The notes beneath the pieces are model-generated. The model worked only from the letters and a program-made list of their open reading frames with translations. It was not told the DNA's origin and did not search any database. Shown here one piece after another: positions 14,815 through 23,943 of a DNA stretch of 32,378 nucleotides. Where the stretch lies: NCBI GenBank assembly GCA_012519195.1, contig JAAYQP010000207.1, forward strand, positions 1-32,378, read 5' to 3'. The position numbers and the translations under genes were made by a program. This DNA comes from Clostridiales bacterium (GTDB lineage Bacteria > Bacillota > Clostridia > Lachnospirales > Lachnospiraceae). Each line of letters begins with the position of its first letter. Position 1 is the first letter of the stretch.

Positions 14815-15834
14815 TTGAAGAACTTAAAGCCCATCATTGAGCTGGTGGGGCTTAGTAAGACATATCAAAGTAAAGATAATACCGTTAAAGCTTTGGAAAA
14901 TATTAATCTTACAATCTATGAAGGTGAGATCTTTGGAATTATTGGTCTTAGTGGTGCGGGAAAAAGTACACTGGTACGATGTATCAATCTTCTAGAGAGA
15001 CCGACGGAGGGAGCGGTATTATTTGATGGAGCAAATTTAGCATCCATGGAAAAAAAGGAGTTACTCAAGGCAAGACAGTCTATGGGTATGATCTTTCAAC
15101 AGTTCAATCTATTGATGCAGAGAACGGCTCTTGATAATATCTGTTTTCCCTTGGAAATTGCAGGGGTATCCAAAAAGGAAGCGAAACAAAGAGCGGAGGA
15201 ACTACTAGAAGTCGTAGGATTAAGCGATAAGGCAAATGCCTATCCTTCCCAGCTATCTGGGGGACAGAAGCAAAGAATTGCAATTGCCCGTGCCTTAGCT
15301 ACAAGACCTAAGGTATTACTTTGCGATGAGGCAACGAGTGCCTTGGATCCTACTACCACAAGATCAATCTTAAGCCTACTAAAAGAGATTAATCAAAAGC
15401 TTGGAATAACGATCGTTGTTATCACTCATGAAATGAAGGTCATTGAAGAAATCTGTAACCGGGTTGCAATTATCGATAAAAGTCAAATTGCTGAAGTGGG
15501 TGAGATGGAAGAGGTCTTTGTAAAACCAAAATCGAAGATAGCCAAGCAACTGATCTTCTCTAAGGATACTCACATTGATTCCTTTGTAGGAGAACATAAA
15601 TGTCGGATCATCTTTGATGGTAGAACTTCCTTTGAACCGGTTATTGCTAATATGGTGCTGGAATGTAAGACACCGGTAAATATACTTTTTGCTGATACTA
15701 AAGACATCGACGGAAAGGCTTTTGGACAGATGGTGATACAGCTACCGGATGATGAACTAAGCCGAAAAAGAATCTATGCTTATCTAAACTCAAATCAGAT
15801 AATCTATGAGGAGGTGAAGGATGATGTGGAATGA
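14815..15834 (+). CDS. metN: Methionine ABC transporter ATP-binding protein
   Basis: This 339-residue ATPase subunit of a D/L-methionine (possibly also cystine) importer has Walker A GLSGAGKST (44-52), the Q-loop in FQQFNLL, signature LSGGQ (147-151), Walker B VLLCDE (167-172) and the H-loop in ITHEM. The C-terminal NIL domain (about 265-339) binds methionine in homologues and mediates feedback inhibition. TTG 14815 is chosen because GGAGG (14802-14806) lies 8 bases upstream and the length then matches MetN; ATG 14800 has no box. The gene overlaps metI by 14 bases. No S-box (SAM riboswitch) is seen upstream; a leader peptide and terminator stand in its place. Confidence 0.93.
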   Translation: MKNLKPIIELVGLSKTYQSKDNTVKALENINLTIYEGEIFGIIGLSGAGKSTLVRCINLLERPTEGAVLFDGANLASMEKKELLKARQSMGMIFQQFNLLMQRTALDNICFPLEIAGVSKKEAKQRAEELLEVVGLSDKANAYPSQLSGGQKQRIAIARALATRPKVLLCDEATSALDPTTTRSILSLLKEINQKLGITIVVITHEMKVIEEICNRVAIIDKSQIAEVGEMEEVFVKPKSKIAKQLIFSKDTHIDSFVGEHKCRIIFDGRTSFEPVIANMVLECKTPVNILFADTKDIDGKAFGQMVIQLPDDELSRKRIYAYLNSNQIIYEEVKDDVE

Positions 15835-16486
15835 AACAGTAATTAAAATGATTGGAATCGGTATTCTAGAGACTTTGTATATGACCTTTTTATCCTCCTT
15901 TATCGCTTATCTAATTGGTTTACCTTTAGGTGTTTTGCTGGTTACAACAGATCAAGATGGGATTGCACCTCGACCATTATTAAACAAGGTCGTTGGGGTT
16001 ATTGTAAACCTAATTCGTTCCGTACCCTTTATCATCCTATTGATCACGGTAATGCCGATTACCAGATTTATTGTAGGAACTACCATTGGATCCAATGCGG
16101 TTGTTGTTCCACTCATTTTGGCATCAGCCCCTTACATTGCAAGGTTAGTGGAATCTTCCTTAAAAGAAGTGGATCAAGGGGTAATAGAAGCGGCCCAGTC
16201 CATGGGGGCAAATACCAAGCAAATCATATTTAAAGTACTGCTACCAGAGGCGAAACCTTCTCTTGTAATAGGAAGTGCAATAGCAATAACAACCATATTA
16301 GGCTACTCTGCCATGTCTGGTTTTGTAGGCGGCGGTGGATTAGGTGATATAGCGATCCGCTATGGATATTACCGAGGCGAAACTCAAATTGCATTGGTAA
16401 CGGTAATACTTATGGTACTGATTGTTCAGGCGATCCAAGAGTTGGGTGATCGATGGATGAGGCGTACCGATAAGAGATTAAATTAG
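15821..16486 (+). CDS. metI: Methionine ABC transporter permease
   Basis: This 221-residue permease has about five membrane segments of the BPD_transp_1 type. The ATPase-contacting EAA loop is near residue 126 (EAAQSMGANTKQIIFKVLLP). NLIRSVPFIILLITVMPITR and SAMSGFVGGGGLGDIAIRYG are typical of MetI. It starts at ATG 15821 (or the adjacent ATG 15824) with GGAGG (15810-15814) inside the end of metN. The 14-base overlap with metN points to translational coupling. Confidence 0.93.
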   Translation: MMWNETVIKMIGIGILETLYMTFLSSFIAYLIGLPLGVLLVTTDQDGIAPRPLLNKVVGVIVNLIRSVPFIILLITVMPITRFIVGTTIGSNAVVVPLILASAPYIARLVESSLKEVDQGVIEAAQSMGANTKQIIFKVLLPEAKPSLVIGSAIAITTILGYSAMSGFVGGGGLGDIAIRYGYYRGETQIALVTVILMVLIVQAIQELGDRWMRRTDKRLN

Positions 16487-16538
16487 ATTATTGTGAAATT
16501 AATAAAGTAGCTTAAATTATATTTCTCAATATAAAAAA

Positions 16539-16611
16539 GTTGAATTTATCAAAGGTTCAGGAAATATACTAAAGATAAATTATAAGGAGATATATTTGAT
16601 TATAATTCAAC
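16539..16611 (+). other. Long-range stem in the metI-metQ gap
   Basis: GTTGAATT (16539-16546) and AATTCAAC (16604-16611) are exact inverted copies, with an inner TTATC/GATAA pair (16546-16550 / 16574-16578). The structure could protect or modulate the metQ part of the mRNA, since binding proteins are often made in excess. Low certainty. Confidence 0.35.
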
Positions 16612-16654
16612 CCAACAACATTACTTATATAATATGAAAGAGGAGGAATCTATT

Positions 16655-17464
16655 ATGAAGAAAATAGCATCAATTTTATTAGCTGTGGTTCTAGTAGCTG
16701 GAGTTCTAACAGGATGCCAAACAAAGAAGAAATCAGGAGAAATCGTGGTAGGAGCAAGTACAACTCCCCATGCAGAAATCTTAGAGCAAACAAGAGATCT
16801 CTTAAAAGAAGCGGGATATGAGTTAAAGATAGTTGAATATTCCGACTATGTACAGCCGAATATGGCACTGGATAGTGGTGATTTAGATGCGAACTACTTC
16901 CAACACCAGCCTTACCTAGATCAGTTTAATGCTGATAATGGTACCGACATCGTATCTGTAGCAACCATTCATTATGAGCCTTTCGGTATCTATGCTGGTA
17001 AGACAGCTTCCATTGATGCACTGGAAGCAGGAGCTCAGATCGCAGTACCGAACGATACAACAAACGAAGCGAGAGCATTGATGCTTTTGGAGGCCCAGGG
17101 CTTAATCACATTGGCTGAGGGAGCAGGTCTAAATGCAACCATTAATGATATCGTAGATAACCCAAAGAACCTTGAAATTGTAGAAATTGAAGCTGCTCAG
17201 CTTTCCCGTTCACTTCAGGATGTGGATATGGCAGTTATCAATGGAAACTATGCAATACAAGACGGTTTAAATGTAGCTAAGGATGCTTTGGCAGTTGAGG
17301 ATAAAGATTCCGTTGGTGCAGAAACCTTTGGTAATGTTCTTGCAGTAAAAGCCGGAGATGAAGATAGAGAGGATATTAAAGCGCTAATTGATGCATTAAA
17401 GAGCGATAAAGTAAAACAATATATTAATGATACTTATGAGGGAGCAGTAGTACCTCAGTTCTAA
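16655..17464 (+). CDS. metQ: Methionine-binding lipoprotein MetQ (NlpA family)
   Basis: This 269-residue substrate-binding lipoprotein is the extracellular receptor for MetNI. The signal peptide MKKIASILLAVVLVAGVLTG ends in lipobox LTGC with Cys21 as the lipid anchor. The mature protein begins with a polar KKKSGEIVVGAS and follows the NlpA pattern: TTPHAEILEQ, DYVQPNMALDSGDLDANYFQ, HQPYLDQFN, AVPNDTTNEARALMLLEAQG and a C-terminal AVVPQF. ATG 16655 has AGGAGG (16641-16646) 8 bases upstream; the in-frame ATG 16634 lies ahead of that box. A strong terminator follows, so metNIQ ends here. Confidence 0.95.
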   Translation: MKKIASILLAVVLVAGVLTGCQTKKKSGEIVVGASTTPHAEILEQTRDLLKEAGYELKIVEYSDYVQPNMALDSGDLDANYFQHQPYLDQFNADNGTDIVSVATIHYEPFGIYAGKTASIDALEAGAQIAVPNDTTNEARALMLLEAQGLITLAEGAGLNATINDIVDNPKNLEIVEIEAAQLSRSLQDVDMAVINGNYAIQDGLNVAKDALAVEDKDSVGAETFGNVLAVKAGDEDREDIKALIDALKSDKVKQYINDTYEGAVVPQF

Positions 17465-17471
17465 TGAAAAA

Positions 17472-17516
17472 AAAGCTGTTGATAATGTAGATCTGCATTA
17501 ATCAACAGCTTTTTTT
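17472..17516. terminator. Terminator after metQ
   Basis: An A-run followed by GCTGTTGAT (17475-17483) pairs with ATCAACAGC (17501-17509), with a partly paired AATG/CATT inside and a T-run to 17516. It is a strong intrinsic terminator for metNIQ. Confidence 0.9.
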
Positions 17517-17736
17517 GTGATTATCTGAAGCAAAGTACTTATCCTTATAAATTGATGGTTTCTAACAATGATAGGAAGAGAAATTAAGCAGTTATTTGTG
17601 AAATATAACCGAAAAAATTGGTGGATAACTTTGACAGCCCGTAATTTATTATGAAATATTGCTTCCAATGTAATTACATGATACTATAAATATAGGATAA
17701 GTTAATAACTTTTTTGAACGGACAGGGGGGTATCGT

Positions 17737-18852
17737 TTGAAAGATATACGGAAACATAAACGCATTTATTTACTAACTCTTATTCCGCTTTCTTTTCTTT
17801 TGGTTTTTATAGCGAAGCAAAGTAGTTTCTTTGCGGAGCAGATTTTTGCTCTGTCTGTCTATAAATGGATCTCTCAGATTGTTTCTGTAGTAACCCAAGT
17901 TGTTGCATTTTCTCTGGCTGAAGTTCTAATTATACTTTTGCCAATCATACTACTTTTTATCTTTATCCGTTTCGTGATAAAGCTTTTAAACGATAAGGAA
18001 ACCCGGACACATAGATTAATTATGGGTATTATCAATGTACTTTGTGTTGGCAGTGTAGTCATGTTTCTATTTGTTATTACAGCGGGGATAAACTATTATC
18101 GTTACCCCTTTAGCTACTACTCGAATCTAGAGGTTCGAGATTCTTATGTGGAGGAATTGTATGCTTTAACAATGAGTTTGACAATGGATGCCAACAAATA
18201 TCGTGAGATGACCATATCGGATTCATCCGGAGTGTTCCAGCTTTCTACGGATCTGTATGAGCTTGCAGATCTTGCTGCAGAAGCAATGGACTTGTTAGCT
18301 GAAGAGTATCCTGTATTATCAGGACCTCACAGTGCACCCAAACCAATCATGTCCTCTGCTCTTATGTCCTACACTGAGATAACGGGTATCTTTTTTCCAT
18401 TTACCATGGAGGCGAATGTCAATGTTGATATCCCAGACTACTCGATTCCATCCACCATGCTCCATGAGCTGGCACATCTGCGAGGTTTTATGCGGGAGGA
18501 TGAGGCAAACTACATCGCATATCTAGCAGGAATGAAATCAAACCATCCGGACTTGAATTATAGCAGCACGATGATGGCCCTGATTATATCCGGGAATGCC
18601 TTATATGACCAAGACAAAGATCTATATTTTGATATCAGAGATCATTATTCCGAAGCGGTAATAAGGGATATTCGCGCCAATTCACAATATTGGCAGCAGT
18701 TTGAAGATACGGCAGTAAGTACGGTATCCAATAGAATCAATGACACCTATTTGAAGGTGAATGATCAAACAGATGGGGTAAAAAGTTATGGTAGGATGGT
18801 AGATCTTCTTCTGGCAAAGTATAGAAAAGAAAGATTAGAAATGATAGAATAA
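17737..18852 (+). CDS. DUF3810 membrane protein with HELAH zinc-protease motif
   Basis: This 371-residue protein has about three N-terminal membrane segments (roughly 9-27, 58-82 and 96-118). A large domain beginning NYYRYPFSYYSNLEVRDSYV follows. The zincin motif HELAH (243-247) is followed by EDEANYIAYL, which supplies a likely third ligand or catalytic acidic residue. This is the layout of DUF3810 (PF12725), a putative membrane metallopeptidase family of unknown substrate. TTG 17737 has a G-rich AGGGGGG box 6 bases upstream and yields the usual start MKDIRKHKR. It is a single gene between two terminators. Confidence 0.85.
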   Translation: MKDIRKHKRIYLLTLIPLSFLLVFIAKQSSFFAEQIFALSVYKWISQIVSVVTQVVAFSLAEVLIILLPIILLFIFIRFVIKLLNDKETRTHRLIMGIINVLCVGSVVMFLFVITAGINYYRYPFSYYSNLEVRDSYVEELYALTMSLTMDANKYREMTISDSSGVFQLSTDLYELADLAAEAMDLLAEEYPVLSGPHSAPKPIMSSALMSYTEITGIFFPFTMEANVNVDIPDYSIPSTMLHELAHLRGFMREDEANYIAYLAGMKSNHPDLNYSSTMMALIISGNALYDQDKDLYFDIRDHYSEAVIRDIRANSQYWQQFEDTAVSTVSNRINDTYLKVNDQTDGVKSYGRMVDLLLAKYRKERLEMIE

Positions 18853-18895
18853 GTAGATATAACAAAGAAATTATAAAAAAGTTAAAATGTTTTAA

Positions 18896-18968
18896 AGAGA
18901 GCCTTTTATTACAAAATTATATTACAAAGTATGTAAATAAATCTGTAATAATTGGGCTCTCTTTTTTT
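18896..18968 (+). terminator. Terminator after the DUF3810 gene
   Basis: AGAGAGCC (18896-18903) pairs with GGCTCTCT (18955-18962), and an inner TTATTACA/TGTAATAA also pairs. A T-run to 18968 follows. Confidence 0.8.
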
Positions 18969-19094
18969 ATAAATTAGGATTTAGAATATTAATTATCATA
19001 AAAAAATCACAAAATATGAAGAATAATGTAGAAAAAACTCAACAAATGCAATATATGATCATAGAATAATTAGTATGAGGGGTAAAATAGAGGG

Positions 19095-19150
19095 TTGTAT
19101 TTTTAAGAAATTATGTTATAATTATTACGTAATTGTTAACAGAAACAATT
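19095..19150 (+). promoter_or_regulatory. Promoter and adjacent inverted repeat before the SleB-type gene
   Basis: TTGTAT (19095-19100), a 16-base spacer and TATAAT (19117-19122) with an upstream TG (extended -10) predict a start near 19129. The inverted repeat AATTGTT (19131-19137) / AACAATT (19144-19150) lies at that start site and could be an operator or a 5' hairpin. Confidence 0.55.
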
Positions 19151-19188
19151 ATTTAATCCAAAAATGTAATAGTTTGAGGAGATTTAAA

Positions 19189-20073
19189 ATGAAAACAACA
19201 AAGAAACTTCTGGTTACTCTTTTTACGACGGTTATACTTCCAATCTGTTTCGGGCAGTCAGCACTTGCATCCGAATTAGATGGGAATGAACAGCAACAGA
19301 TACAAGAAGCAACCATTGAAGGAGAAAGTCAAGATCTAAAAGACACAGACGAGAATGCTGTGCTGATATCCGGTGGCATTATCTATGCTGTAGATGGAGA
19401 GCTTCCTGAATTTTATGTAGATGAACATGGTCAGATTTACATAGGTTCAGAAAAGCAGGAGGAATCGGGAGATCTCGAAGAAAATATAGAAGAAAACCTT
19501 GATATAGATACAAAAGAGAAGGTAGAAGAACAAAAGACGGAAGAAGAGCAAAAGAAGAAAGAAGAACAAAAGACGGAAGAAGCTGAAGAGAACAAAGATA
19601 AAAATGAGAAAAAGAAGAAAGACAAGAAACCGTCTTACTCCAAGAAAGATTTAAGATTATTGGCAGGTTTAGTTTATTCGGAAGCAAGAAATCAATCCTA
19701 TGAAGGTATGCTTGCAGTAGCTAATGTAGTATTAAATCGAGCTAAAAGTGATATTTATTGGCATGTTGATACGATTGAAGAAGTAATTTACGATAAAAAG
19801 TGGTCAGTTCAATTCTCCGTAACAGTCAAGAATAAAAGTACGGGTAAAAGTATATTGGATAAGGCACTGGATCGATATGATTCCTTCGTTGCGGGAAATA
19901 GCAACGATGCCTGTATGGAACGGGCAATCAAAGCAGCAAAAGCTGCACTTGAAGGTGAGAATAATATAGGAAAATTCTTATGCTTCAATGCATATAGTAG
20001 TTCCTCTTCAAGTATTAAGAAAAAGTATGATTATAAAATTCTTGGAGATCATATCTTTTATAGAACAAAGTAA
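19189..20073 (+). CDS. Secreted cell-wall hydrolase, SleB-type (Hydrolase_2)
   Basis: This 294-residue exported protein has a signal peptide MKTTKKLLVTLFTTVILPIC... with likely cleavage after SALA (about residue 26). A region of about 40-120 residues follows, ending in a Glu/Lys-rich low-complexity linker with EEQK/KKEEQK repeats. The C-terminal Hydrolase_2 domain (about 155-294) contains LLAGLVYSEARNQSYEGMLA with the expected catalytic Glu, VANVVLNRAKS, FLCFNAYSSSS and a final DHIFYRTK. This domain is the lytic transglycosylase of SleB and CwlJ. The long charged linker and missing PG-binding domain make it a vegetative or sporulation wall hydrolase rather than true SleB. AGGAG precedes ATG 19189; earlier starts overlap the promoter. 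Confidence 0.85.
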   Translation: MKTTKKLLVTLFTTVILPICFGQSALASELDGNEQQQIQEATIEGESQDLKDTDENAVLISGGIIYAVDGELPEFYVDEHGQIYIGSEKQEESGDLEENIEENLDIDTKEKVEEQKTEEEQKKKEEQKTEEAEENKDKNEKKKKDKKPSYSKKDLRLLAGLVYSEARNQSYEGMLAVANVVLNRAKSDIYWHVDTIEEVIYDKKWSVQFSVTVKNKSTGKSILDKALDRYDSFVAGNSNDACMERAIKAAKAALEGENNIGKFLCFNAYSSSSSSIKKKYDYKILGDHIFYRTK

Positions 20074-20120
20074 TTTAGTATAGCAATTGATTAGAGTTAG
20101 ATAGCAAAGTTAATTTTACG

Positions 20121-20157
20121 AAGGGTTTTAGCATAGATGTAAGCTAAGACCCTTTTT
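20121..20157 (+). terminator. Terminator after the SleB-type gene
   Basis: AAGGGTTTTAGC (20121-20132) pairs with GCTAAGACCCTT (20143-20154), with one G-T pair, followed by T. The remaining 277 bases to glnS show no T-box signature and no gene. Confidence 0.8.
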
Positions 20158-20434
20158 CTATAATTTTATCATGATAAATAAGCTGCGAAAGCGAAAATCC
20201 ATAGCCTTAATGAGGTAGAAGACAAGCCGAAGGAATTTTATTTTGCCCTTTTAAGTTATTAGGAATTGTGGTATTATATAACATATGTAATTTGCCTGAG
20301 AAAATTCACACATTTTGTAAGTGAAAACCGAACGCTTAGTCATACGTAGGACTTTGTTGAATACGTAAGAGATGATTTGGAAACTAACTTTCATTATAGG
20401 ATATGAACATTATATTAGCCAGGAGGTTTCAAAT

Positions 20435-22135
20435 ATGGATAATAAAGATAGAATAGAAGAAGTAAAAGAGAACGATGATAAGGTAGTTGTTTCAAAAAAC
20501 TTTATTGAGCAGATCATAGACAAAGATCTTGAAGAAGGCCGTGTGAAAAGTATTGTAACAAGATTCCCACCGGAGCCCAATGGATACCTCCACATAGGAC
20601 ATGCCAAGTCAATTTTATTAAATTATGGACTAGCCCAAAAATATGGTGGAAAGTTTAATCTTCGTTTTGACGATACCAATCCAATGAAGGAAAAAACCGA
20701 ATATGTTGAATCGATCATCGAAGATGTAAAATGGGTTGGTGGTGACTATGAAGATCGACTTTTCTTTGCATCCGATTATTTTGATCATATGTACGAGGCA
20801 GCCATTAAATTGATTAAAAAAGGAAAAGCCTTTGTCTGTGATTTAACTGCAGAGGAAATCAGAGAATATCGTGGAACCTTAACAGAACCCGGTAAAAATA
20901 GTCCTTATCGTGATCGATCGATCGAAGAGAATTTAAGATTATTTGAAGAAATGAAGGATGGTAAATACCCGGATGGATCAAAGGTTCTTCGGGCAAAGAT
21001 TGATATGGCCTCTCCGAACATGAATATGAGAGACCCAGTAATCTATCGTATAGCAAGAATGTCCCACCATAATACAGGAGATAAATGGTGCATTTATCCG
21101 ATGTATGACTTTGCTCATCCGATCGAGGATGCAATTGAAGGGATCACCCATTCCATTTGTACTTTAGAATTTGAGGATCATCGTCCTCTCTATGATTGGG
21201 TAGTTAGGGAATTAGAATATGAAAATCCACCAAAGCAAATAGAATTTGCTAAGTTGTATCTAACGAATGTGATAACAGGTAAGAGATACATTAAAAAACT
21301 AGTGGATGATGGTATCGTAGATGGTTGGGATGACCCTAGATTGGTAACAATCAGTGCTTTAAGAAGAAGAGGCTTTACTCCGGAATCAATCCAGAATTTC
21401 ATGGAACTATGCGGTGTATCCAAGAGTAATAGTTCTGTAGATTATGCAATGTTAGAATACTGTATCCGGGAAGACCTAAAGCTAAAAAGGCCTAGAATAA
21501 TGGCAGTATTAGATCCGATAAAATTAGTTATAACGAACTATCCGGAAGGTCAGGTAGAATATCTAGAGGCTCCAAACAATCAAGAAAATGATGAAATGGG
21601 AACAAGACAAATACCATTTAGTAAGGTCTTATATATTGAGCGGGATGACTTTATGATTGATCCACCGAAGAAATACTTCCGCCTGTTTCCAGGAAATGAA
21701 GTCCGTTTAATGAATGCTTATTTTGTAAAATGTGAGAGCTATGTTACAGATGAAAACGGGCAAGTAACAGAGGTACATTGCACCTATGATCCAGAAACGA
21801 GGAGTGGTTCTGGTTTCAGTGGGCGTAAAGTAAAGGGAACCATCCATTGGGTTGCAGCGGATACTGCGGTTCAAGCTGAAGTTCGTTTATATGAGAATAT
21901 TGTAGACGAGGAAAAGGGAGTATATAATGAGGACGGAAGCCTTAATTTGAATCCGAATTCTATTACAATATTAAAAAATTGCTATATTGAACCTAGTATT
22001 GTTGGTGAAGTTCCCCCGGCTAGTTTCCAATTCCTAAGACAAGGATATTTTTGCCTAGATTCAAAAGATTCTAAACCGGATCATCTTGTATTTAATCGAA
22101 TCGTATCGCTTAAGAGTTCCTATAAACCCGTCTGA
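20435..22135 (+). CDS. glnS: Glutaminyl-tRNA synthetase
   Basis: This 566-residue class I synthetase charges tRNA-Gln. It has the N-terminal [16 protein letters not shown] with HIGH at 53-56, and [35 protein letters not shown] and [14 protein letters not shown] in the catalytic core. The second signature is unusual: the VMSKRKL-like KMSKS loop is replaced by [12 protein letters not shown] (279-290), a variant I recall in clostridia. The anticodon-binding beta-barrels follow (about 340-560). ATG 20435 has AGGAGG (20421-20426) 8 bases upstream. The presence of GlnRS suggests that Gln-tRNA is made directly and not only through GatCAB. Confidence 0.95.
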   Translation: MDNKDRIEEVKENDDKVVVSKNFIEQIIDKDLEEGRVKSIVTRFPPEPNGYLHIGHAKSILLNYGLAQKYGGKFNLRFDDTNPMKEKTEYVESIIEDVKWVGGDYEDRLFFASDYFDHMYEAAIKLIKKGKAFVCDLTAEEIREYRGTLTEPGKNSPYRDRSIEENLRLFEEMKDGKYPDGSKVLRAKIDMASPNMNMRDPVIYRIARMSHHNTGDKWCIYPMYDFAHPIEDAIEGITHSICTLEFEDHRPLYDWVVRELEYENPPKQIEFAKLYLTNVITGKRYIKKLVDDGIVDGWDDPRLVTISALRRRGFTPESIQNFMELCGVSKSNSSVDYAMLEYCIREDLKLKRPRIMAVLDPIKLVITNYPEGQVEYLEAPNNQENDEMGTRQIPFSKVLYIERDDFMIDPPKKYFRLFPGNEVRLMNAYFVKCESYVTDENGQVTEVHCTYDPETRSGSGFSGRKVKGTIHWVAADTAVQAEVRLYENIVDEEKGVYNEDGSLNLNPNSITILKNCYIEPSIVGEVPPASFQFLRQGYFCLDSKDSKPDHLVFNRIVSLKSSYKPV

Positions 22136-22226
22136 TTGGGAATTATACTAAAAACTTTGATAAGAAGCGAAAGAGAATTGGCAGCCTAAATAGCCAATCC
22201 ATACACAAGAAACGGAGGATAAGAGA

Positions 22227-23075
22227 TTGTCTAATTTGTTTTCTGGATTAGAGGCTTTTGGCCTTAAAAATTTATCCAATATGGATATTTATGAGGATAA
22301 GGAGAAAGAGGAAAAAAGTAACCAGAAGGAAGAGAAAAAAAATAACTTTGATGAGGCGGATATTATATTTGATAAAACCTATACCTGCCCTGTGTGTGAT
22401 AAAGAATTTAAATCTAAAATGGTTAAGTCAGGTAAGGTTAAGCTACTGAATCTAGATTCGGATTTAAGACCAAGGTATCACTATGTAGATCCATTAAAAT
22501 ATGATGTAATTGTATGTCCTCATTGTGGGTATGCTGCATTGAATCGTTTTTTTAAGTATGTTACTTCAATACAAGCAAAATTGATTAAAAATAATATTTC
22601 CTCATCCTTTAAGGGAATCAATGAAGAGAGCGAGATCTATAGTTATGATGATGCAATTATAAGACATAAGCTTGCTCTGTTAAATGCAATCATTAAAAAA
22701 TCGAAAACATCCGAGAGAGCATATACCTGTCTTAAGCTGGCATGGATTCTAAGAGGAAAGGTAGAAAGTCTACCAGAGAATACTTCGGATTACAAAAAGC
22801 AGGTTGAGGAGCTTGGTAGGGAAGAACTTGAATTTATTCAAAAAGCCTATGAAGGATTTGAGGAAGCATTCAGTACAGAAACATTTCCTATGTGTGGAAT
22901 GGATGAAAATACAGTCACTTTACTATCCGCAGATCTTGCCAGAAGAATTGGAAAATATGATGAGGCTGGACGATGGATTTCTAAAGTACTGATCTCTCGT
23001 GATGCAAATGAACGCATTAAAGCCAAGGCAAGAGAAATCAAAGATAAGCTTCAGGAAGTTAAAACAGACCAATAA
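22227..23075 (+). CDS. DUF2225 family protein (two CxxC pairs)
   Basis: This 282-residue soluble protein has an acidic/lysine-rich stretch (22-45). A zinc-ribbon-like region follows with CPVC (54-57) and CPHC (97-100), separated by LRPRYHYVDPLKYDVIV. This is the DUF2225 (PF09986) signature. The rest (about 120-280) is helical and resembles tetratricopeptide-type repeats (RAYTCLKLAWILRGK, ADLARRIGKYDEAGRWISK). Function is unknown. TTG 22227 has GGAGG (22214-22218) 8 bases upstream. It is followed 48 bases later by another Cys-rich gene and likely shares a transcript with it, possibly with glnS as well. Confidence 0.85.
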   Translation: MSNLFSGLEAFGLKNLSNMDIYEDKEKEEKSNQKEEKKNNFDEADIIFDKTYTCPVCDKEFKSKMVKSGKVKLLNLDSDLRPRYHYVDPLKYDVIVCPHCGYAALNRFFKYVTSIQAKLIKNNISSSFKGINEESEIYSYDDAIIRHKLALLNAIIKKSKTSERAYTCLKLAWILRGKVESLPENTSDYKKQVEELGREELEFIQKAYEGFEEAFSTETFPMCGMDENTVTLLSADLARRIGKYDEAGRWISKVLISRDANERIKAKAREIKDKLQEVKTDQ

Positions 23076-23123
23076 AGAGGCAATTATGTAAGATACAAAA
23101 AACGAGAAAAGGCAGGTATTGAT

Positions 23124-23846
23124 TTGAAGGAAAAATTATATACCATACCGGTAAACGATGCTTTTGATCATGACAGTGAATGTCCCCTCTGTGCCATGTA
23201 TCATAGCTTGGAAACCAATGCAATTGAATTCACCATGGGGCCTAGCTATATGGAAGATGATATTCGGGAAGCTACCTCTAGGTTGGGCTTTTGCGATACG
23301 CATTTGCATCAACTCTATCAAAATCAAAACAGACTAGGCTTGGCTTTAATCCTGAAATCCCATATGGACAAGTTGATTAAGGAAACACAAAAGCTCTCTA
23401 ACTCAGGCGGAAAGTCTGGCGGTTCCTTCTTTTTTAAGAAGAAGGATGAGACTTCTGGAATTGTTTCTTATTTAAATGAGATGGAGGAAACCTGCTTTAT
23501 CTGTAATAAAATCAACGACACATTTGAACGGTATATTGCAACAATATTCCATTTATATCGTCATGAGAAGAATTTTCGTGAAAAGTTTAATTTGTCAAAA
23601 GGTTTCTGCACAAGTCACTATAAGACTCTATACTCCAGTTCTACTTTATACCTACATGGGGAAGAGCTGAGTAACTTCCAAATGGAGCTCAATAAACTTT
23701 ATCTGGATAATATGAAGCGGGTTCGCGATGATTTAGAATGGTTTATTAATAAATTTGATTATCGCTATGCCAATGAGCCTTGGAAGAATGCAAAGGATGC
23801 ACTTCCAAGGGCTATGCAAAAAACCAATGGGATCCTTGCTGATTGA
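23124..23846 (+). CDS. DUF6062 family protein with duplicated CxxC...CxxH modules
   Basis: This 240-residue soluble protein carries two similar four-ligand sets: C20-PL-C23 with C57-DT-H60, and C124-FI-C127 with C162-TS-H165. The halves share the order CxxC, about 34 residues, CxxH, which suggests an internal duplication of a zinc-binding unit. A Gly/Ser/Lys-rich loop (92-108) separates them. It corresponds to DUF6062, a family without assigned function. TTG 23124 is preceded by a weak AAAGGCAGG box. It lies 48 bases after the DUF2225 gene, another CxxC protein, so a joint role is plausible but unproven. A strong terminator follows. Confidence 0.8.
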   Translation: MKEKLYTIPVNDAFDHDSECPLCAMYHSLETNAIEFTMGPSYMEDDIREATSRLGFCDTHLHQLYQNQNRLGLALILKSHMDKLIKETQKLSNSGGKSGGSFFFKKKDETSGIVSYLNEMEETCFICNKINDTFERYIATIFHLYRHEKNFREKFNLSKGFCTSHYKTLYSSSTLYLHGEELSNFQMELNKLYLDNMKRVRDDLEWFINKFDYRYANEPWKNAKDALPRAMQKTNGILAD

Positions 23847-23943
23847 AGTAGATTTTCTCTAAGAATTTATAATAAGATGCTACAATGTGTATTATATTGG
23901 TAAATAAGGAATATACTAAAATAGCATAATATCATAATGGATA

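Noticed and set aside
19379-19687. Minus-strand ORFs rich in Ser, Phe and Leu
   Set aside because: Mirror image of the Glu/Lys-rich linker of the SleB-type gene on the plus strand.
20158-20434. T-box leader upstream of glnS
   Set aside because: No T-box consensus or associated terminator; the only terminator there belongs to the previous gene.
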